From: an uncultured Synechococcaceae cyanobacterium
Lineage (GTDB): Bacteria > Cyanobacteriota > Cyanobacteriia > PCC-6307 > Cyanobiaceae
Length of the DNA stretch: 44,800 bases
NCBI GenBank assembly: GCA_902536065.1
Contig: CACAVZ010000008.1
Coordinates: 1-44,800 of the forward strand
Direction of reading: 5' to 3'
This document shows, piece after piece, positions 1 to 9,531 of this stretch (its first letter is position 1; the number at the start of each line of letters is the position of its first letter). Both the position numbers and the translations under genes were made by a program. Below the pieces are notes generated by a model. It saw only the letters and a list, made by a program, of their open reading frames with translations, was not told the origin of the DNA and ran no database searches.

Positions 1-1089
1 TTAGAAGAACAAAATATTCAAGTTATTGAAACTTGGGATAACTTATTAGTAGAACCTTTAAAAATATTTTCCGGAAATAATAAACCTTATTCAGTTTATG
101 GGCCTTTTTATAAAAACCTTAAATCAAAAATGAATTTATTAGGTCCATATGACCAATATAAAGCTGTTTTCCAGTTTAAAGATATAGATAATAAACTCAA
201 AGGAAATAAGACAATAAATTCATCTGATTCGGTTCTGGAGAAATTTATCAAAAATATCAAATTTCCTGGTTCTAATATTTGTCCATGTAGACCTGGAGAG
301 AATGCTGCAGAAACATTATTAGAAAACTTCATTAATGAAAAAAAAATATATTCTTATAATTCCGCTCGAGATTTTCCTTCCCATAATGGGACATCTTTTC
401 TAAGTGCATCTCTCAGATTCGGCACCATTAGCATTAGAAAAATTTGGAACGCCACATTAAATGTAAATTCAGATTTTGCAAATCAAAGAAATTATCTATC
501 AATTGAAACTTGGCAAAAAGAACTTGTTTGGCGCGAATTTTATCAACATTGCTTATTTCATTTCCCAGAGCTAGAGAAAGGTCCTTATAGAAAAAAATGG
601 GATAACTTTCCATGGCAAAACAATAATGTATGGTTTCAGCATTGGAGCAACGGAGAGACTGGAGTTCCTATAGTTGATGCGGCAATGCGTCAACTAAATA
701 GTACTGGCTGGATGCATAACAGATGTAGGATGATAGTCGCTTCATTTCTGGTAAAAGATCTAATATGCAATTGGCAAATGGGCGAGAAAAAATTTATGGA
801 GACTTTGGTTGATGGAGACTTAGCTGCAAATAACGGGGGATGGCAGTGGAGCGCCAGTAGCGGTATGGATCCAAAACCACTTAGAATTTTTAATCCATAT
901 ACCCAAGCAAAAAAATTTGATCCTATTTGCGAATATATAAAATATTGGATTCCTGAATTATCTAAAGTGTCAAATTCAGAATTATTAAATGGGGAGATAT
1001 CTAATTTAGAAAAAAATAATTATCCAAGCCCAATTGTCAATCACAACATACAACAAAGATTATTTAAATCACTTTATGCTGAAATTTGA
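1..1089 (+). CDS. phrB: Deoxyribodipyrimidine (CPD) photolyase, 5' truncated by window edge
   Basis: Light-driven repair of cyclobutane pyrimidine dimers using FAD. The reading frame is open from base 1, so the start and most of the N-terminal antenna-binding domain lie outside; 362 residues are visible. The C-terminal FAD domain is complete: WQKELVWREFY, GVPIVDAAMRQL, GWMHNRCRM and ANNGGWQW followed by DPKPLRIFNP. The Asn in ANNGGWQW is the residue seen near FAD N5 in CPD photolyases rather than the Asp of plant cryptochromes, so a repair enzyme is favoured over a photoreceptor (family knowledge). The 3' end overlaps the convergent aminotransferase gene by 16 nt, leaving no room for a terminator. 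Confidence 0.93.
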   Translation, partial: LEEQNIQVIETWDNLLVEPLKIFSGNNKPYSVYGPFYKNLKSKMNLLGPYDQYKAVFQFKDIDNKLKGNKTINSSDSVLEKFIKNIKFPGSNICPCRPGENAAETLLENFINEKKIYSYNSARDFPSHNGTSFLSASLRFGTISIRKIWNATLNVNSDFANQRNYLSIETWQKELVWREFYQHCLFHFPELEKGPYRKKWDNFPWQNNNVWFQHWSNGETGVPIVDAAMRQLNSTGWMHNRCRMIVASFLVKDLICNWQMGEKKFMETLVDGDLAANNGGWQWSASSGMDPKPLRIFNPYTQAKKFDPICEYIKYWIPELSKVSNSELLNGEISNLEKNNYPSPIVNHNIQQRLFKSLYAEI

Positions 1090-2279
1090 ATTTCCTCTAT
1101 ACAATTCTTTAAAACTTTGTTTAAATTTTCTGCTACATAAACTTGCTCTTCGTAAGAAATTTCAGGAAACATTGGAAGACTAAGAACTTCTGTACAAATT
1201 CTCTCTGTATTAATAAGTTTTGTTCTAGAAAAATTATTATTTTTGTAAGCTATTTGGGCATGTATTGGAATTGGATAATAAATAATTGAATTAATACCTT
1301 TTTCAAAAAGTTGTTGTTTTACCAAATTCCTTAAGGAAAAGTATTTTTTGCAATCAGTATCAAATAAATTTGAAAAATCTTCATTTAAAGAATATTTATC
1401 GTTTCTTAATTTGATTACAAATTGATTCCAAGAATGGGAAATTGAATCAGAGCTAATTTTTGGAAAACTAACAAATGGATTTTTTTCTAATAAATCAAGG
1501 TAATTATTAGCAATTTTTTGGCGATTATTAATCCACTTAGAAATATATTTAATTTTAATGTTTAATATGGCAGCTTGAATGGTATCGAGTCTGCTGTTAT
1601 ATCCTATTTGGGTATGATGATATCTTATTGGGCTACCATGAACAGCCAATTCTCTAATTTTTTTTGTAATCTTCTGATCTGAAGTTGTTACTGCTCCACC
1701 ATCTCCAGCAGCTCCTAAATTTTTAGTAGGGAAAAAGCTAAAACAGCCTATATCACCGATACTACCAACTTTGGAAGTTTCCCACATTGTGCATGTTGCC
1801 TGAGCACAATCTTCGATTACTTTTAAGTCATATTTCTTTGCCAAATATTTTATCAAGGTCATATTCACTGCATTACCAAATAGATGAACTGGCATAATTG
1901 CCTTGGTATTAGAATTTATTTCTTGTTCTATTAGTTCAGTATTAATGAGATAAGTTTCTGGATCTATATCTACCAAAACAGGATTAGCACCAACTGCACT
2001 AATAGCCTCTGCAGTAGCAAAAAAGCTAAAAGATGAGGTAATAACTTCATCACCTTCACCAATATCTAATGCGCGCAAAGCTAATACTAGAGCATCAGTT
2101 CCACTATTACATCCAATAGTATTTTCAACGCCAATCAGATTAGAAAAACTCTCCTCAAATCTGGCAATTTCTTGTCCTCCAATATACTGCCCCCCTTTTA
2201 AAACTTTAGAAACCTCACTCTCAATTTCAGAGCCAATTTCTTGGAACTGCCTATCTAAAGTAAATGGAGGTATCTGCAT
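1074..2279 (-). CDS. DegT/DnrJ/EryC1/StrS family PLP-dependent sugar aminotransferase
   Basis: A 401-residue fold-type I aminotransferase of the family that transaminates nucleotide-linked keto-sugars for surface polysaccharides. Visible signatures are NSGTDALVLALRAL near residue 58 (phosphate-binding region), IEDCAQATCT near 155, and SFFPTKNLGAAGDGG, in which K186 is the expected Schiff-base lysine. The length is normal for the family (370-400). The ATG start is at 2279. No other sugar-nucleotide genes flank it, so the exact substrate cannot be given. It may be transcribed behind the redoxin gene, 53 nt upstream on the same strand, or on its own. Confidence 0.9.
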   Translation of the reverse strand: MQIPPFTLDRQFQEIGSEIESEVSKVLKGGQYIGGQEIARFEESFSNLIGVENTIGCNSGTDALVLALRALDIGEGDEVITSSFSFFATAEAISAVGANPVLVDIDPETYLINTELIEQEINSNTKAIMPVHLFGNAVNMTLIKYLAKKYDLKVIEDCAQATCTMWETSKVGSIGDIGCFSFFPTKNLGAAGDGGAVTTSDQKITKKIRELAVHGSPIRYHHTQIGYNSRLDTIQAAILNIKIKYISKWINNRQKIANNYLDLLEKNPFVSFPKISSDSISHSWNQFVIKLRNDKYSLNEDFSNLFDTDCKKYFSLRNLVKQQLFEKGINSIIYYPIPIHAQIAYKNNNFSRTKLINTERICTEVLSLPMFPEISYEEQVYVAENLNKVLKNCIEEIQISA

Positions 2280-2332
2280 AGTAAATATATTAACCCTAAA
2301 CCATATTTCTATGGGTAAAAAAAATTTTTAAT

Positions 2333-2926
2333 TCATTTAAACCAACTTGGTTCTTCACCAGGAGTCCATTTTATATTGCAATCTAAAGAAGGTATCTGAT
2401 TTAAAGGATAAGAATTATCTTGATTCAAATCTTTTACAGCAGAGCGCAAATCTTTTCCAGATAGAGGGATATTATTACCTGGTCTACTATCATCTAATTG
2501 GCCATGATAATACAATAAAAAAACACCATCTCCTTCATTTGAAAAAAGATAAAAATCTGGGGTGCAAGCCGCTTTTAATTTCTTAGCAAAATTTTGATTT
2601 TCATCATATAGATAAGGAAAACTCCATCCCTGTGTTTGTGCTTGTAATCTCAAATTTTTAGGAGAATCTGAAGGATGAGTGACAATATCATTACTAGAAA
2701 TCGCTACTGTTTGAACTGTATTTTCAATTTCTTTACTTAAGGTGAAAATTTGATTCTCAATATATTTAACAAATGAGCAATGGGCACAAATAAACATTAA
2801 AAGTAAATGCCGATTATCTAGATTATGAGAATTAAAATATTCATTTTTTGAAGAATTAGCATTTAATATTTCGAAATTAGGTAATTGAAAACCTAATGCC
2901 AAAACCATAGAATTTGTTCTTACCAT
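2333..2926 (-). CDS. Redoxin / thioredoxin-like protein of the PRX_like1 type
   Basis: A 197-residue thioredoxin-fold protein, likely a thiol-dependent reductant or peroxidase. The sequence LLMFICAHCSFVKYIENQ (C47 and C50 in a CxxC) corresponds to the FICNHCPYVK signature of the AhpC/TSA-like PRX_like1 group. The C-terminal DCNIKWTPGEEPSWF matches the characteristic GCSIKWKPGNEP tail of that group. The usual NHCP is AHCS here, so the Pro of the motif is lost. I start at the ATG at 2926; a TTG two codons upstream (2932) would add Met-Ser only. It diverges from fabI across about 100 nt. The physiological partner is unknown. Confidence 0.8.
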   Translation of the reverse strand: MVRTNSMVLALGFQLPNFEILNANSSKNEYFNSHNLDNRHLLLMFICAHCSFVKYIENQIFTLSKEIENTVQTVAISSNDIVTHPSDSPKNLRLQAQTQGWSFPYLYDENQNFAKKLKAACTPDFYLFSNEGDGVFLLYYHGQLDDSRPGNNIPLSGKDLRSAVKDLNQDNSYPLNQIPSLDCNIKWTPGEEPSWFK

Positions 2927-3031
2927 GCTCAAGTTAAAAATTCTTTGATATTTGAAAATTATTGTATATTTTGCAGTAATCCGTAAAGATAGGTACTTTT
3001 ATATAGGAGAATAATAGAAATAATAAACAAA

Positions 3032-3814
3032 ATGCTTCTAAATCTAACTGGCAAAAAAATTCTTGTTACGGGAATTGCCAACAATCGTTCAATAGCATGG
3101 GGTATCGCTCAACAACTTTCAAAAGCTGGCGCAGAGCTTGGAATCACATATTTGCCTGATGATAAGGGAAGATTCGAGTCTAAAGTTAGAGAACTAACTG
3201 AACCTTTAAACCCATCGTTATTTTTGCCTCTTGATGTTCAAAATCCAGCTCAAATTGAAGAAATCTTTAAAAATATTAAAGAAAATTGGGGGCAAATTGA
3301 CGGATTAGTTCACTGCCTAGCATTTGCAGGGCGCGATGAATTGATTGGAGATTATAGTGCTACCACTTCAGAGGGTTTTGATAGGGCTCTTAATATAAGT
3401 GCGTATTCGTTAGCACCTTTATGTAAAGCAGCAAAACCACTTTTTAGTGATGGTGCTGGAGTTGTCTCATTAACTTATTTAGGCTCAGAAAGAGCGATTC
3501 CTAACTATAACGTGATGGGAGTTGCTAAAGCAGCTTTAGAAGCTTCAGTAAGATATCTTTCTGCAGAACTTGGTCCCGAAAAACAAGTCAGAGTTAACGC
3601 AATAAGTGCTGGGCCTATAAGAACACTTGCGAGTTCTGCTATAGGTGGCATTTTAGATATGATTCACAATGTTGAAGAAAAGGCTCCTTTACGCAGAACA
3701 GTCACCCAAACAGAAGTAGGTAATACAGCTGCTTTTTTATTAAGTGATCTCTCTAGCGGCATTTCAGGCCAAACAATTTATGTTGATGCTGGTTACTGCA
3801 TCAATGGAATGTAA
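3032..3814 (+). CDS. fabI: Enoyl-[acyl-carrier-protein] reductase (NADH)
   Basis: Catalyses the last reductive step of each type II fatty acid elongation cycle. The 260-residue length is standard for FabI. The N-terminal cofactor loop GIANNRSIAWG (residues 14-24) is the FabI-specific variant of the SDR glycine motif. The catalytic pair appears as YNVMGVAK (Y159, K166), with the extra FabI tyrosine at Y149. The C-terminal SGISGQTIYVDAGYCI is typical. It lies 20 nt before hisB on the same strand, so the two are probably co-transcribed although the pathways are unrelated. An AGGAG lies 22 nt before the ATG, too far to be a normal ribosome binding site for this start. Confidence 0.97.
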   Translation: MLLNLTGKKILVTGIANNRSIAWGIAQQLSKAGAELGITYLPDDKGRFESKVRELTEPLNPSLFLPLDVQNPAQIEEIFKNIKENWGQIDGLVHCLAFAGRDELIGDYSATTSEGFDRALNISAYSLAPLCKAAKPLFSDGAGVVSLTYLGSERAIPNYNVMGVAKAALEASVRYLSAELGPEKQVRVNAISAGPIRTLASSAIGGILDMIHNVEEKAPLRRTVTQTEVGNTAAFLLSDLSSGISGQTIYVDAGYCINGM

Positions 3815-3834
3815 ACTAAGTTTTTTGCATAAAA

Positions 3835-4440
3835 ATGTCATCTCTAAGGCAATCTGAAATAAAAAGAAAAACGAATGAAACAGATATTTCTGTATTTGTA
3901 AACTTAGATGGAAATGGGATTTCTGAGATTGATACCGGAATACCCTTCTTAGATCATATGCTTCATCAAATATCCAGTCATGGTTTGTTCGATTTAAAAA
4001 TAAAAGCAATTGGAGATACCCATATTGATGATCATCATACAAATGAAGATGTAGGAATCGCATTAGGCAAAGCATTTTCAAAAGCCTTGGGAGAAAGAAA
4101 AGGAATAAGCAGATTTGGACATTTCTTTGCCCCATTAGATGAAGCATTAGTTCAAGTCACTTTAGACTGCTCTGGTAGACCGCATCTATCTTATGATCTT
4201 CAATTAAAAGCCCCTAGAATAGGAAATTATGATACTGAACTAGTAAGAGAGTTTTTTATTGCCTTTGTAAATAACAGCGGTATTACTCTGCATATTAATC
4301 AAATACGAGGAAGTAATTCACATCACATAGTTGAGGCGTGCTTTAAAGCTTTTTCAAGAGCAATGAGAATGGCTACCGAGATAGATCCAAGAAGATCTGA
4401 TTCAATTCCAAGCAGTAAAGGAATGTTAGAAAAACAATAA
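3835..4440 (+). CDS. hisB: Imidazoleglycerol-phosphate dehydratase
   Basis: Sixth step of histidine biosynthesis: dehydration of imidazoleglycerol phosphate to imidazoleacetol phosphate. The 201-residue protein is monofunctional, without the phosphatase domain of the enteric fusion. Metal-binding signatures of the Mn-dependent family are present: [30 protein letters not shown] and [17 protein letters not shown] start, 20 nt after the fabI stop. No other his gene is in the window, consistent with dispersed his genes in cyanobacteria. Confidence 0.97.
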   Translation: MSSLRQSEIKRKTNETDISVFVNLDGNGISEIDTGIPFLDHMLHQISSHGLFDLKIKAIGDTHIDDHHTNEDVGIALGKAFSKALGERKGISRFGHFFAPLDEALVQVTLDCSGRPHLSYDLQLKAPRIGNYDTELVREFFIAFVNNSGITLHINQIRGSNSHHIVEACFKAFSRAMRMATEIDPRRSDSIPSSKGMLEKQ

Positions 4441-4513
4441 AATAGGAATTTTTTTCGAATCAGCCACAATTCAGTTGATTTTTGGCGAAGATAGATAAAG
4501 TGATTATTTTGTT

Positions 4514-5998
4514 GTGACTAATTTACAAGATAAAAAAATTGATAAACTCAATATTTTTAAAAAAGAAGATTGGTCAAGTGCTTATCAAAATGTAGAAAAG
4601 GAGTTAACTAAAGAGCCTCTAAAAATTAGCAAAGGTAACAATATTAAAAATTTAAATGGAACACTATTAAGAAATGGACCAGGAATATTAGAGAGAGGTG
4701 GACAATGGGTTCATCATCCATTTGATGGTGATGGGATGATAACATCCATACAATTCGAAAATGGTCAGCCATTATTAACAAATAGATTTGTTAAAACTAA
4801 AGGTTATTTGGAAGAAGAAAAAATAGATAAATTTATTTATAGAGGTGTTTTTGGAACACAAAAAAATGGAGGAATTTTAAATAATGCATTAGATCTTAAA
4901 TTCAAGAATATCGCTAATACACATGTCATTAAATTAGGAGATGAAATTCTCGCATTATGGGAAGCAGCAGGTCCACATGCATTGGATCCTGATAGTCTTG
5001 AAACTATTGGTTTAACAACATTAAAAGGAGTACTCAAGCCTAACGAAGCATTCAGTGCTCATCCCAAAACAGACCTAAACTCAAATGCATCTTCAGAACT
5101 TTTAGTAACTTTTGGAGTACAAACCGGGCCAAAAAGTACCATTAGATTAATGGAATTTGATAATGCTGGTACAAATTCTGGAGAGCTCATTTTCGACAGA
5201 AAAGATACCTTTAATGGCTTTGCATTCCTTCATGATTTCGCAATTACAACTAATTGGGCAATATTTTTACAGAATGCTATTGATTTCAATCCTCTTCCAT
5301 TTGTAATGGGTCAAAGAGGAGCAGCACAATGTCTAAAGTCAAACTCAAACAAAAAGGCAAAGTTTTTTATCATCCCCAGAGAAAGTGGATTATTTAGAGG
5401 ACAGCCTCCTTTAACAATAGATGCTCCAGAAGGATTCGTTTTTCATCATGTAAACGCATTTGAAAAAGATTCCAAAATCGTATTAGATAGTATTTTTTAT
5501 GATGATTTCCCATCAGTTGGTCCAGACGAGAATTTTAGGGATATTGACTTTGACAAATATCCAGAAGGAAAACTGAAAAGATCAATTATCGATCTAAAGT
5601 CAAAAATTTGTGAACTTGAAACTTTCAGTGAACAATGTTGTGAATTTGCTGTTGTTAATCCTAAAAACTTAGGATTAAAAGCAACTTTTAGTTGGATGGC
5701 AAGCACATCTCAAAAACTGGGGAACGCTCCACTTCAAGCAATAAAAAAAATAAATTTAACTACTAAAGAAGAAATTTTTTGGTCAGCAGGTCCAAGTGGG
5801 TTTGTTAGTGAACCAATTATGGTTCCTTCAGAAAACTCTTCAAAAGAAGATGAGGGATTTTTATTTATACTTCTATGGAACGGAGAAAGAAGAGGAAGCG
5901 ATTTAGTAATATTAGACTCAAAAGATTTAAAAGAATTAGCTGTTTATGAATTACCTATTTCAATTCCTCATGGCCTTCATGGATCTTGGGTTAATTGA
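4514..5998 (+). CDS. Carotenoid oxygenase (RPE65/apocarotenoid oxygenase family)
   Basis: A non-heme iron dioxygenase that cleaves carotenoids or apocarotenoids at a conjugated double bond. The 494-residue length is close to that known for Synechocystis apocarotenoid-15,15'-oxygenase (about 490). The four iron-ligand histidines fall in the expected contexts: SAHPKTD (H173), AFLHDF (H230), FHHVNAF (H301/302) and the C-terminal IPHGLHG (H486). The start is a GTG at 4514; the 73-nt gap after hisB probably carries its own promoter, but I cannot pick one. Substrate and cleavage position (retinal-forming or other) cannot be read from sequence alone. It ends 2 nt before the convergent rdgB stop. Confidence 0.9.
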   Translation: MTNLQDKKIDKLNIFKKEDWSSAYQNVEKELTKEPLKISKGNNIKNLNGTLLRNGPGILERGGQWVHHPFDGDGMITSIQFENGQPLLTNRFVKTKGYLEEEKIDKFIYRGVFGTQKNGGILNNALDLKFKNIANTHVIKLGDEILALWEAAGPHALDPDSLETIGLTTLKGVLKPNEAFSAHPKTDLNSNASSELLVTFGVQTGPKSTIRLMEFDNAGTNSGELIFDRKDTFNGFAFLHDFAITTNWAIFLQNAIDFNPLPFVMGQRGAAQCLKSNSNKKAKFFIIPRESGLFRGQPPLTIDAPEGFVFHHVNAFEKDSKIVLDSIFYDDFPSVGPDENFRDIDFDKYPEGKLKRSIIDLKSKICELETFSEQCCEFAVVNPKNLGLKATFSWMASTSQKLGNAPLQAIKKINLTTKEEIFWSAGPSGFVSEPIMVPSENSSKEDEGFLFILLWNGERRGSDLVILDSKDLKELAVYELPISIPHGLHGSWVN

Positions 5999-6000
5999 AT

Positions 6001-6576
6001 TTAAGAAAAAATTTCAATTAAATCTGGAATAATTATTTTTAATGCTTTACCTCTATGACTACAAGAGTCTTTAATATCATTATTCATTTCTGCGAAAGTT
6101 AATCTGGTAGAACTCTCCTCAAAAATTGGGTCATACCCAAAACCACTTTTTCCTCTGGGGTTTAAAATAATATTGCCATGACATTTGGCCTCCGATTCAA
6201 TAATGACCTCACCATTTGGGGAACAAACACAAATATTAGCAATAAAAAAAGCACTTCTATTTTGAACTCCATCAAGTTCTCTTAAAACTCTTTCAATTCT
6301 CTTCTGATCATTTTCTGCATATCTAGATGAGTAAATGCCAGGCTTACCACCTAGTGCTTCAATACAAATTCCTGAATCATCTGCTATTGAAAAATTTTTT
6401 GTTTTTCTTGAAACTTCACTCGCTTTTTTAATTGCATTATCTCTAAATGTCAGTCCATCCTCTTCAACTTCTAATGATTCTGGCTGGAGTAATAATTTAC
6501 AATTAACTCCAGCAAGCAATTTCTTATATTCTTCAATTTTGCCTTTATTCTTACTCGCTAAAAATAAATTTTTCAT
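6001..6576 (-). CDS. rdgB: XTP/dITP diphosphatase (non-canonical purine NTP pyrophosphatase)
   Basis: Hydrolyses dITP, dXTP and XTP to the monophosphates, cleansing the nucleotide pool. The 191 residues match RdgB/HAM1 length. Signatures are LASKNKGKIEEYKKLL (substrate loop, residues 6-21), IADDSGICIEAL (catalytic metal-binding acids), KPGIYSSRYA, and GKSGFGYDPIFE. ATG start at 6576, only 2 nt after the stop of the phosphohexomutase on the same strand, so the two form a tight operon. Confidence 0.96.
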   Translation of the reverse strand: MKNLFLASKNKGKIEEYKKLLAGVNCKLLLQPESLEVEEDGLTFRDNAIKKASEVSRKTKNFSIADDSGICIEALGGKPGIYSSRYAENDQKRIERVLRELDGVQNRSAFFIANICVCSPNGEVIIESEAKCHGNIILNPRGKSGFGYDPIFEESSTRLTFAEMNNDIKDSCSHRGKALKIIIPDLIEIFS

Positions 6577-6578
6577 CC

Positions 6579-8033
6579 TTATTTTCCTGCCAAATTAATA
6601 AATTCTTGACCCCACTCTAATACCTCAATTAGATAAGATTCTTTTGGTGCTTCACAATATAACCTTAAAAGGGGTTCAGTGCCTGAAAACCTAAAAAGAA
6701 GCCAAAAATTTTTATTAATTCTCAACTTTATTCCATCAATCTTTGAGATACTTTTTAACTTGTGATTATTAATCTTATCAGGAATATTATGTATGATAAA
6801 TTCTCTTACATAATTTTTTTCTGACTGATTTGGAAATTTAATATCAATTCTTTTATAGAAACTTGGCCCAAAATCTTTTTGTATTTCATCTAAGGATTGA
6901 TACAAATATTGAGATTTTTGAGCAATTCCATTTAATAAAACCATAGCTGCATATAAAGCATCTCTTTCCGGCATGAAATCACCAAAACCAACACCTCCAG
7001 ATTCCTCTCCTCCAATAAATATTTTCTCTTTAATCATTTTTTTTGCAATATGTTTAAAGCCAACTGGAAGTTCAAAAACATCTCTATTTTGACTCTCTGA
7101 TATATTTTTAATAATATCTGAACAACTAACAGTCTTTAAAACTGGATAAGAATTATTTTTAATTTCGCCCAAATAGCTAATAAAGTATGGGAGTAAATCT
7201 TGCATACTAGAGTATCTTCCTTTTTCATCAATTGCCGCAATTCTGTCGCCATCACCATCAAATATAATTCCTAGAGTTTTTACTTCATTTTTTGAATTTT
7301 TAATTAGTACTTGATTTAGATCATCTACATAATTTAAAAGAGGTTCAGGAGGGTTTCCTCCAAAAAAAGGATCTGCATTTTTTCTGATCTCTGAAACAAC
7401 TCCTAAATCATTAGAAGCAAAAATCTCAGCAATACAATTTGCAGCTGAACCATGCATAGAATCTACAAAAATTTTCATTTTCATTTTTTTCAATTTATTT
7501 GAAATAAAGTCAATATCAAAAAGGGATTTGATCCTATCCAAATGAAACTTCTTAATATCTACCAATTTATTAACACCATCTTTCTTTTCAATTGAATTGC
7601 CAAGCATCAATCTTTTTTCAATTTCAGTTGTAAAAGATTCGTCAACAGAACAACCATTAAAGCTCTTTATTTTCAGACCCAGCCAATTATATGGATTATG
7701 ACTTGCTGTAATTACTAAGGCTCCTAAACAACTGACTTCTTTAACATAAAAACTACAAGAGGGTGTCGTAACAAAACTATTAGAGAGAATCGGCTCGAAA
7801 CCACATCCTCTTACAAAAGGAACTATTTGCTTAGCAAATTCACTTGCCATAAATCTACGATCATATCCAATTATAATTTTCTTTGAATTAGCTTCTTTAT
7901 AGTATTGATAATGCAACTCTTGGCATGCCGCAACAACAACTCTTGAAAGATTTGATAGATTAAAATCAAATCCAATTATTCCTCTCCAACCATCAGTTCC
8001 AAATTTTATTTTATCTAACTTATCAACTGTCAA
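6579..8033 (-). CDS. Phosphoglucomutase/phosphomannomutase family protein
   Basis: An alpha-D-phosphohexomutase, 484 residues, interconverting hexose 1- and 6-phosphates. All four family loops are visible: TASHNPYNW with the phosphoserine at S111, FDGDGDRIAA (Mg binding), GGEESGGVG (sugar specificity) and FRFSGTEPLLRL (phosphate binding). It is distinct from glmM at 39.5 kb, so this one more likely acts on glucose or mannose phosphates; which one cannot be decided here. The predicted start is a TTG at 8033, just ahead of FGTDGWRG, the family's usual N-terminal motif. It is the first gene of a two-gene unit with rdgB. Confidence 0.9.
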   Translation of the reverse strand: MTVDKLDKIKFGTDGWRGIIGFDFNLSNLSRVVVAACQELHYQYYKEANSKKIIIGYDRRFMASEFAKQIVPFVRGCGFEPILSNSFVTTPSCSFYVKEVSCLGALVITASHNPYNWLGLKIKSFNGCSVDESFTTEIEKRLMLGNSIEKKDGVNKLVDIKKFHLDRIKSLFDIDFISNKLKKMKMKIFVDSMHGSAANCIAEIFASNDLGVVSEIRKNADPFFGGNPPEPLLNYVDDLNQVLIKNSKNEVKTLGIIFDGDGDRIAAIDEKGRYSSMQDLLPYFISYLGEIKNNSYPVLKTVSCSDIIKNISESQNRDVFELPVGFKHIAKKMIKEKIFIGGEESGGVGFGDFMPERDALYAAMVLLNGIAQKSQYLYQSLDEIQKDFGPSFYKRIDIKFPNQSEKNYVREFIIHNIPDKINNHKLKSISKIDGIKLRINKNFWLLFRFSGTEPLLRLYCEAPKESYLIEVLEWGQEFINLAGK

Positions 8034-8112
8034 ATTTAAAAGTTCCTTTATTTCTTCTAATTATCTATATTAATTTATATAAGTAAAATTTAAAACCGCC
8101 TTAAAGATTAAT

Positions 8113-9531
8113 TTGAATTCCCTTCATTTAAAAAGTTTTATAAGATGTAAAAGAAAAGCATGGCTAGATTTTAAGGGTAAAAAATCTAATGAAATTTGGT
8201 CTACGCATAAAGCTATAGACAAAGTTAATCAGTTTCAAATTTTCTCTAAATTATGTAATGGTGAAATATATACAGGATTAAAAGCATGCAAAAATGGTTA
8301 TCAAGGGGTGATTGGATTAAAAATAAAAGGGAATTTTTTCCAAAATACTAATGCAGAGATACGCCCTCAATTACTTCTAAAGACTAGCGGCATAAGTAAA
8401 TGGGGACCATATAAATATTTACCTGCTGTTTATAAGTTAGGCCACAAAACAACTAAAGAACATTTGTTCGACCTAGCTTTCAGTTCTATTATATTTGGCA
8501 CTTTTCAAGAATCTAAAATTGACAAAGGATTAGTAATCTCGAGTTTTGGTAATAAAGTTAATGTTGAAGAAATTTATTTAAACAAAAAATTAAAAAGAAA
8601 AGCTATAAATCTTTTATTAAGTTTGAATGAATGCTTGGAAGGATTTATGCCCGAAATAACTCAAGATAGAAAAAAATGTACTATTTGTTCATGGCAAAAT
8701 TTTTGTGACAAAGAAGCAAAAGCAAATGGATATCTAACAGATATAGATGGAATAGGATCCAAAACTGCCTTATTACTAAAAACAAATGGAATATCTAATA
8801 CCAAAACATTAGCTTCATATGACATAAAAAAACTTGGAGAGAAATTATCTAAATTCAACGACCAAAAGTATGAAAAAGCGAGCATATTTGTAAAGCAAGC
8901 ACAAGCATATATCTCTGGAGAACCATATTTCATTTCTAATAAAAATAATAAGGAAGATCTATTAGAAAAAATATGTTCGGGATTTTATATATTTGATATT
9001 GAGTCAAATCCAGATGAAAAGCATGATTTTTTATATGGATTTTTAAAAGTAAATAATTTGTCTATAAAAAAAGAAGATCTTATTTATGAACCAATCTTAG
9101 ATCTTAAAAACAATAAAGGAGAATCTTACAGGCAAATTATTGAAATACTTTTTTCACACAAGGAATGGCCAGTTTTGCATTACGGAGAAACTGAAAAAAT
9201 AGCAATAATTAATATTGCTAAAAACCTAAATTTTAGTTTTGAAGAAATTGATTCACTTGCCTCAAGATTTATTGACTTACATACCTTAATAAGAAAGTCT
9301 TGGATATTACCAATAAAAAACTATGGCTTAAAAACTGTTTCTAATTGGCTTGGGTTCGCATGGGTGCAGAAAAATGTAAGTGGCTCGAAAGCACTTTATT
9401 GGTGGATTCAATATCAAATTACAGACAACGAAATATTTTTAAAAAAAATTATCCAATATAACAAAGATGATTGTTTGGCTACTCTAAAAATTGCAGAATA
9501 TTTAATCAAAGATCAATTAAAGAAAAATTGA
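8113..9531 (+). CDS. TM0106-family protein: RecB-like nuclease fused to a YprB-type exonuclease
   Basis: A 472-residue, two-part nuclease-like protein of unknown cellular role, probably in DNA repair. The N-terminal half resembles Cas4/RecB-type domains with a four-cysteine cluster (C12, C189, C192, C198) that in relatives binds 4Fe-4S. A helix-hairpin-helix region follows (IDGIGSKTALLLK, about residues 211-223). The C-terminal half is an RNase H-like exonuclease with FDIES (D295, E297) and YNKDDCLATL near the end. The usual PD...(D/E)xK residues of the RecB domain look changed (P85-Q86; V106-Y107-K108), so that half may be inactive. TTG start at 8113. The 3' end overlaps the convergent ygfZ by 15 nt. 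Confidence 0.78.
   Translation: MNSLHLKSFIRCKRKAWLDFKGKKSNEIWSTHKAIDKVNQFQIFSKLCNGEIYTGLKACKNGYQGVIGLKIKGNFFQNTNAEIRPQLLLKTSGISKWGPYKYLPAVYKLGHKTTKEHLFDLAFSSIIFGTFQESKIDKGLVISSFGNKVNVEEIYLNKKLKRKAINLLLSLNECLEGFMPEITQDRKKCTICSWQNFCDKEAKANGYLTDIDGIGSKTALLLKTNGISNTKTLASYDIKKLGEKLSKFNDQKYEKASIFVKQAQAYISGEPYFISNKNNKEDLLEKICSGFYIFDIESNPDEKHDFLYGFLKVNNLSIKKEDLIYEPILDLKNNKGESYRQIIEILFSHKEWPVLHYGETEKIAIINIAKNLNFSFEEIDSLASRFIDLHTLIRKSWILPIKNYGLKTVSNWLGFAWVQKNVSGSKALYWWIQYQITDNEIFLKKIIQYNKDDCLATLKIAEYLIKDQLKKN

Noticed and set aside
2280-2332. Hairpin CCATA/TATGG between the redoxin and DegT genes as a terminator
   Set aside because: The T-run precedes the stem on the strand where a terminator would be needed, and the stem is only five pairs.
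3764-4147. 127-residue open frame antisense to fabI and hisB
   Set aside because: Lies opposite two strongly conserved genes; composition is Leu/His/Phe-rich as expected from antisense reading; no ribosome binding site.
6579-8033. Phosphohexomutase as a second glmM
   Set aside because: The serine loop and sugar-specificity loop (GGEESGGVG) are of the PGM/PMM type; a true GlmM is present at 39508-40866.
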